Below are positions 13,712-15,711 of a DNA stretch of 15,711 bases, piece after piece. The stretch comes from UBA5972 sp964600965 (lineage in GTDB: Bacteria > Pseudomonadota > Alphaproteobacteria > Rhodobacterales > Rhodobacteraceae), in NCBI GenBank assembly GCA_964600965.1, contig CAZRLO010000067.1, positions 1-15,711 on the forward strand. Direction: 5' to 3'. Both the position numbers and the translations under genes were made by a program. The notes below the pieces were generated by a model. The model saw nothing but the letters and a program-made list of their open reading frames with translations, was not told where the DNA came from and made no database searches. Positions within the stretch are counted from its first letter, which is position 1. Every line of letters starts with the position of its first letter.

Positions 13712-13739
13712 CGGGGGGCTTTCTAGGAAAATCCCCCCG
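13712..13739 (+). promoter_or_regulatory. GC hairpin directly upstream of the DUF2147 ribosome binding site
   Basis: CGGGGGG (13712-13718) and CCCCCCG (13733-13739) can pair around a 14-nt loop containing TTTCTAGGAAA. The ribosome binding site AGGGAGG (13744-13750) begins 5 nt later. The direct repeat CTAGGAAA occurs at 13693-13700 and 13723-13730. A promoter-like TTGCGA (13704-13709) and GAAAAT (13727-13732) with a 17-bp spacer overlaps the stem. It may therefore be an operator or a 5'-leader structure; the sequence does not decide which. Confidence 0.4.
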
Positions 13740-13755
13740 ATCCAGGGAGGATACC

Positions 13756-14151
13756 ATGAAAAAACTGCTTTTGCTCGCCTTTGCGGGCGCAATGATGGCT
13801 ACCAGCGCCCTTGCTGACGACATCTACGGTGTATGGCGCACGATCGCCGACGACAACGGCTATTACGGCCATATCGACGTCTATGACTGCGACGGCAAGA
13901 TTTGCGGAAAACTGATCGGTTCGTTCGTGGCGGCGGATGACAGCGTCTATGATTCCGACAATGTCGGCAAGATGGTGATCTGGGACATGCAGAATCTTGG
14001 CGGCGGAGAATACGGAAAAGGCAAGATCCATTCGTTCGACCGCGACAAGACCTACAAGTCGAAACTGACGCTGACCGGCGACTCGCTGGCCGTGTTTGGT
14101 TGTGTCTTCGGGATTTGCCGCGATGGCGGCACCTGGAGCCGCGTCAACTGA
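13756..14151 (+). CDS. Exported DUF2147 family protein
   Basis: 131 residues. MKKLLLLAFAGAMMATSALA is a signal peptide (cleavage after 20, before DDIYGVW), so the mature 111-residue protein acts in the periplasm. The mature part matches DUF2147: an opening GVW motif, repeated Gly/Asp turns, DRDKTYKSKLTLTGDSLAVFG and a terminal GTWSRV. It has two C-x4-C pairs (C45/C50 and C116/C121), likely disulfides. Function of the family is unknown. The ATG at 13756 is supported by a strong ribosome binding site AGGGAGG 5 nt upstream. The gene lies inside the his cluster on the opposite strand. Its stop TGA abuts the hisH stop, so the two stops form TGATCA (14149-14154) with no room for a terminator between them. 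Confidence 0.92.
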   Translation: MKKLLLLAFAGAMMATSALADDIYGVWRTIADDNGYYGHIDVYDCDGKICGKLIGSFVAADDSVYDSDNVGKMVIWDMQNLGGGEYGKGKIHSFDRDKTYKSKLTLTGDSLAVFGCVFGICRDGGTWSRVN

Positions 14152-14793
14152 TCAGGGTTTCCAGTTCAGGAAATTCCCGATCAGCCGCAGCCCGGTCGTC
14201 TGACTTTTCTCCGGGTGAAATTGCGTGCCGATCATGTTTTCGCGTCCGACCATGGCGGTAATTGCGCCGCCGTGGTCGGCATGCGCGATCCTGTGCACCG
14301 GATTTTCCGGCACAAGATGGTATGAGTGCACGAAATAGGCGTGGTCTCCGGTCGAGATGCCCGCCAGTACCGGATGATCGTGTTCGATCACCAGATCATT
14401 CCAACCCATATGCGGAATTTTCAGCGCCGGATCGTTGGTTCCGATGCCGACGACCTCGCCACCGATCCAGCCGAAACCCGGCGTATCGATCCCGTGTTCC
14501 AGACCGCGCGTCGCCATCATCTGCGCGCCGACGCATATTCCCAGAAACGGCACGCCGCGCGTCAACACCGCCGCTTGCAACGCTTCGAACAACCCGTCCC
14601 GCGCCGCAAGCCCGGCACGGCAATCGGCAAAGGCCCCGACGCCCGGCAGCACGATGCGGTCGGCCCGGTTCAGCGCATCGGGGTCGGAACTAACCTCCAC
14701 CGCACCCGCATCCAGCTCCTGGGCCATGCGCTGAAAGCTCTTTCGCGCCGAATGCAGGTTGCCGCTGTCGTAGTCAACGATCACCGTCGCCAA
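14152..14793 (-). CDS. hisH: Imidazole glycerol phosphate synthase, glutaminase subunit
   Basis: Hydrolyses glutamine and channels ammonia to HisF. Class I glutamine amidotransferase, 213 residues from the start chosen. The catalytic triad is visible: C87 in PFLGICVGAQMM, H193 and E195 in TQFHPEKSQ. PGVGAF (50-55) helps form the oxyanion region. The frame stays open upstream into hisB, but homologues begin near VIVDYDSGNLHS. The TTG at 14793, one base after the hisB stop, gives MATVIVDYDSGNLHS with a GGGGG run about 9 nt upstream. GTG at 14784 is the alternative. The one-base spacing implies translational coupling to hisB. It ends flush against the convergent DUF2147 gene. Confidence 0.93.
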   Translation of the reverse strand: MATVIVDYDSGNLHSARKSFQRMAQELDAGAVEVSSDPDALNRADRIVLPGVGAFADCRAGLAARDGLFEALQAAVLTRGVPFLGICVGAQMMATRGLEHGIDTPGFGWIGGEVVGIGTNDPALKIPHMGWNDLVIEHDHPVLAGISTGDHAYFVHSYHLVPENPVHRIAHADHGGAITAMVGRENMIGTQFHPEKSQTTGLRLIGNFLNWKP

Positions 14794-14794
14794 A

Positions 14795-15382
14795 TCACAG
14801 CGCCCCCTTGGTCGAGGGGATCGCATCGGTCTTGCGCGCATCGGGTTCGACCGCTGCGCGCAGACTGCGGGCGACGGCCTTGAACGCCGCTTCGACGATA
14901 TGGTGGCTGTTTCGCCCGGCCAGTTTGTCGACATGCAGCGTGATGCCACCGTTCATGGCGAAGGCGGTGAAGAACTCGCGCACCAACTCGGTGTCGAACG
15001 TGCCGATTTTCGAGGTCGGGATTTCCAGATTGAAGACCAGGAAGGCGCGTCCCGACAGATCGAGCGCACTGCGCACCAGCGCGTCGTCCATCGGCAAGAG
15101 GCAGGCCCCATAGCGGCGGATGCCCTTCTTGTCGCCCAGCGCCGTGGCGAAAGCCTTGCCCAGCGCGATGCCGGTATCCTCGACCGTGTGGTGGTCGTCG
15201 ATATGCAGATCGCCCTTGGCCCGGATTTTCATGTCGATCAGCGAATGCCGCGCGAGCTGGTCAAGCATGTGATCGAAAAACCCGATGCCGGTCGCGTTGT
15301 CGTAGACACCGCTCCCATCCAGGTTGATTTCCACCGAGATTTCGGTTTCCGCCGTCTTGCGGGCGATACGGGCCGTGCGCAT
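14795..15382 (-). CDS. hisB: Imidazoleglycerol-phosphate dehydratase
   Basis: Dehydrates imidazole glycerol phosphate to imidazole acetol phosphate in a manganese-dependent reaction. It is 195 residues, the size of the monofunctional enzyme without the histidinol phosphatase domain found in E. coli. Family metal-binding motifs are FFDHMLDQLARHS (35-47), DDHHTVEDTGIALG (62-75) and GRNSHHIVEAAFKA near residue 160. AAAGG lies 8 nt before the ATG. It is the first gene of the cluster on this strand and is followed after one base by hisH, so hisB-hisH form one transcription unit. It diverges from the glycosyltransferase at 15553. Confidence 0.97.
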   Translation of the reverse strand: MRTARIARKTAETEISVEINLDGSGVYDNATGIGFFDHMLDQLARHSLIDMKIRAKGDLHIDDHHTVEDTGIALGKAFATALGDKKGIRRYGACLLPMDDALVRSALDLSGRAFLVFNLEIPTSKIGTFDTELVREFFTAFAMNGGITLHVDKLAGRNSHHIVEAAFKAVARSLRAAVEPDARKTDAIPSTKGAL

Positions 15383-15416
15383 GTCCGGTGCCTTTCGCGT
15401 CGGTTGCTTGCGCCGC

Positions 15417-15444
15417 CTTATAGTCGGGCACCATCGGGTTTGAA
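15417..15444 (-). promoter_or_regulatory. Candidate promoter for hisB-hisH
   Basis: Read on the minus strand, TTCAAA (15444-15439), a 16-bp spacer and TATAAG (15422-15417) lie 35 bp before the hisB ATG. Shifting the -35 to TTTTCA (15446-15441) gives an 18-bp spacer. The -10 matches consensus well and the -35 moderately. No his leader peptide with a histidine run is visible. Confidence 0.4.
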
Positions 15445-15552
15445 AAGGCCAGTGCCGGGCCGCGTGGTTTTTTACGCATCACGGTCCTTGCGGTCAAAAC
15501 CGCCCACGATCGAAAGCGGCGCGAGATAATTCTTGCCAACGGGCGTCAATTC

Positions 15553-15711
15553 ATGGATTTGATCGCCCGATCGCATCAACAGGACCGCGTTATCGTGACA
15601 ACCACCACCGCAGCCGGCATCGTTCCCGAACTGACGGTCGTGGTGCCGACGTTCAACGAAAAGGACAATATCCGTCCACTGGTCGCATTGCTGGAAACGG
15701 CGCTTGGCGGT
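15553..15711 (+). CDS. Family 2 glycosyltransferase, dolichol-phosphate mannosyltransferase type (partial)
   Basis: Only the first 53 codons are present and the gene runs off the window. LTVVVPTFNEKDNIRPLVALLE is the canonical first strand and motif of GT2 enzymes, closest in style to DPM1/GtrB-like polyprenyl-phosphate sugar transferases, which charge a lipid carrier at the cytoplasmic face of the membrane. The ATG at 15553 adds 14 residues before an in-frame GTG at 15595. The GTG has AGGA about 10 nt upstream and the ATG has no clear ribosome binding site, so the true start may be 15595. It diverges from hisB across 170 bp. Subfamily cannot be fixed without the rest of the protein. Confidence 0.75.
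   Translation, partial: MDLIARSHQQDRVIVTTTTAAGIVPELTVVVPTFNEKDNIRPLVALLETALGG

Noticed and set aside
14794..14949. N-terminal extension of hisH into hisB
   Set aside because: It reads hisB in another frame and is basic, low-complexity sequence unlike any HisH.

Overview
The window looks like chromosomal DNA from an alphaproteobacterium of the Rhodobacteraceae (Roseobacter group). Four things point there: GC-rich composition (about 60 % by eye), a hisB-hisH-hisA-hisF-hisE cluster, an Fdh1B/FdsB-type fused formate dehydrogenase subunit, and several small exported proteins of a style typical of that family. Most of the window is ordinary metabolism. The unexplained structure sits in the gene-free gaps.

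Layout. Positions 1-1036 (minus) hold the N-terminal part of an NAD-dependent formate dehydrogenase beta subunit. It lies head to head with an AlkB-type alkane monooxygenase (1262-2356, plus), which is followed by a small secreted protein (2376-2783). A gap then holds a degenerate tandem array with an exact 8-bp period (2955-3094). Next come divergent xseA (minus, DNA repair) and purD (plus, purine synthesis), a lipoprotein gene (6372-7064, plus) and a convergent SET-domain methyltransferase (7124-7642, minus). A gap of about 1 kb carries a second 8-bp-period array (8053-8156). After it come a divergent pair, a small exported protein (8648-9064, minus) and a GT-A-like putative glycosyltransferase (9203-10189, plus), and then a gene-free stretch with an AT-rich island (10190-10622).

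Positions 10623-15382 are the histidine biosynthesis cluster on the minus strand, in transcription order hisB, hisH, hisA, hisF, hisE. It is interrupted twice: by a DUF2147 gene on the opposite strand between hisH and hisA, and by a zinc-free medium-chain dehydrogenase/reductase gene between hisA and hisF. HisB, HisH, HisF, HisA and HisE supply five activities of the pathway. HisH and HisF form the IGP synthase complex. A divergent family 2 glycosyltransferase begins at 15553 and runs off the window.

The best candidate for something undescribed is the pair of 8-bp-period arrays. They are about 5 kb apart, both lie in non-coding gaps, and both begin with TCTAGA preceded by ATTC plus one base. 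They share an octamer core N-C-Y-R-G-A-N-N. By my reading the tetranucleotide CTAG occurs at only five places in the window, all non-coding: three head the arrays and two form a direct repeat in front of the DUF2147 gene. I see no CRISPR, insertion sequence, prophage, tRNA or rRNA.
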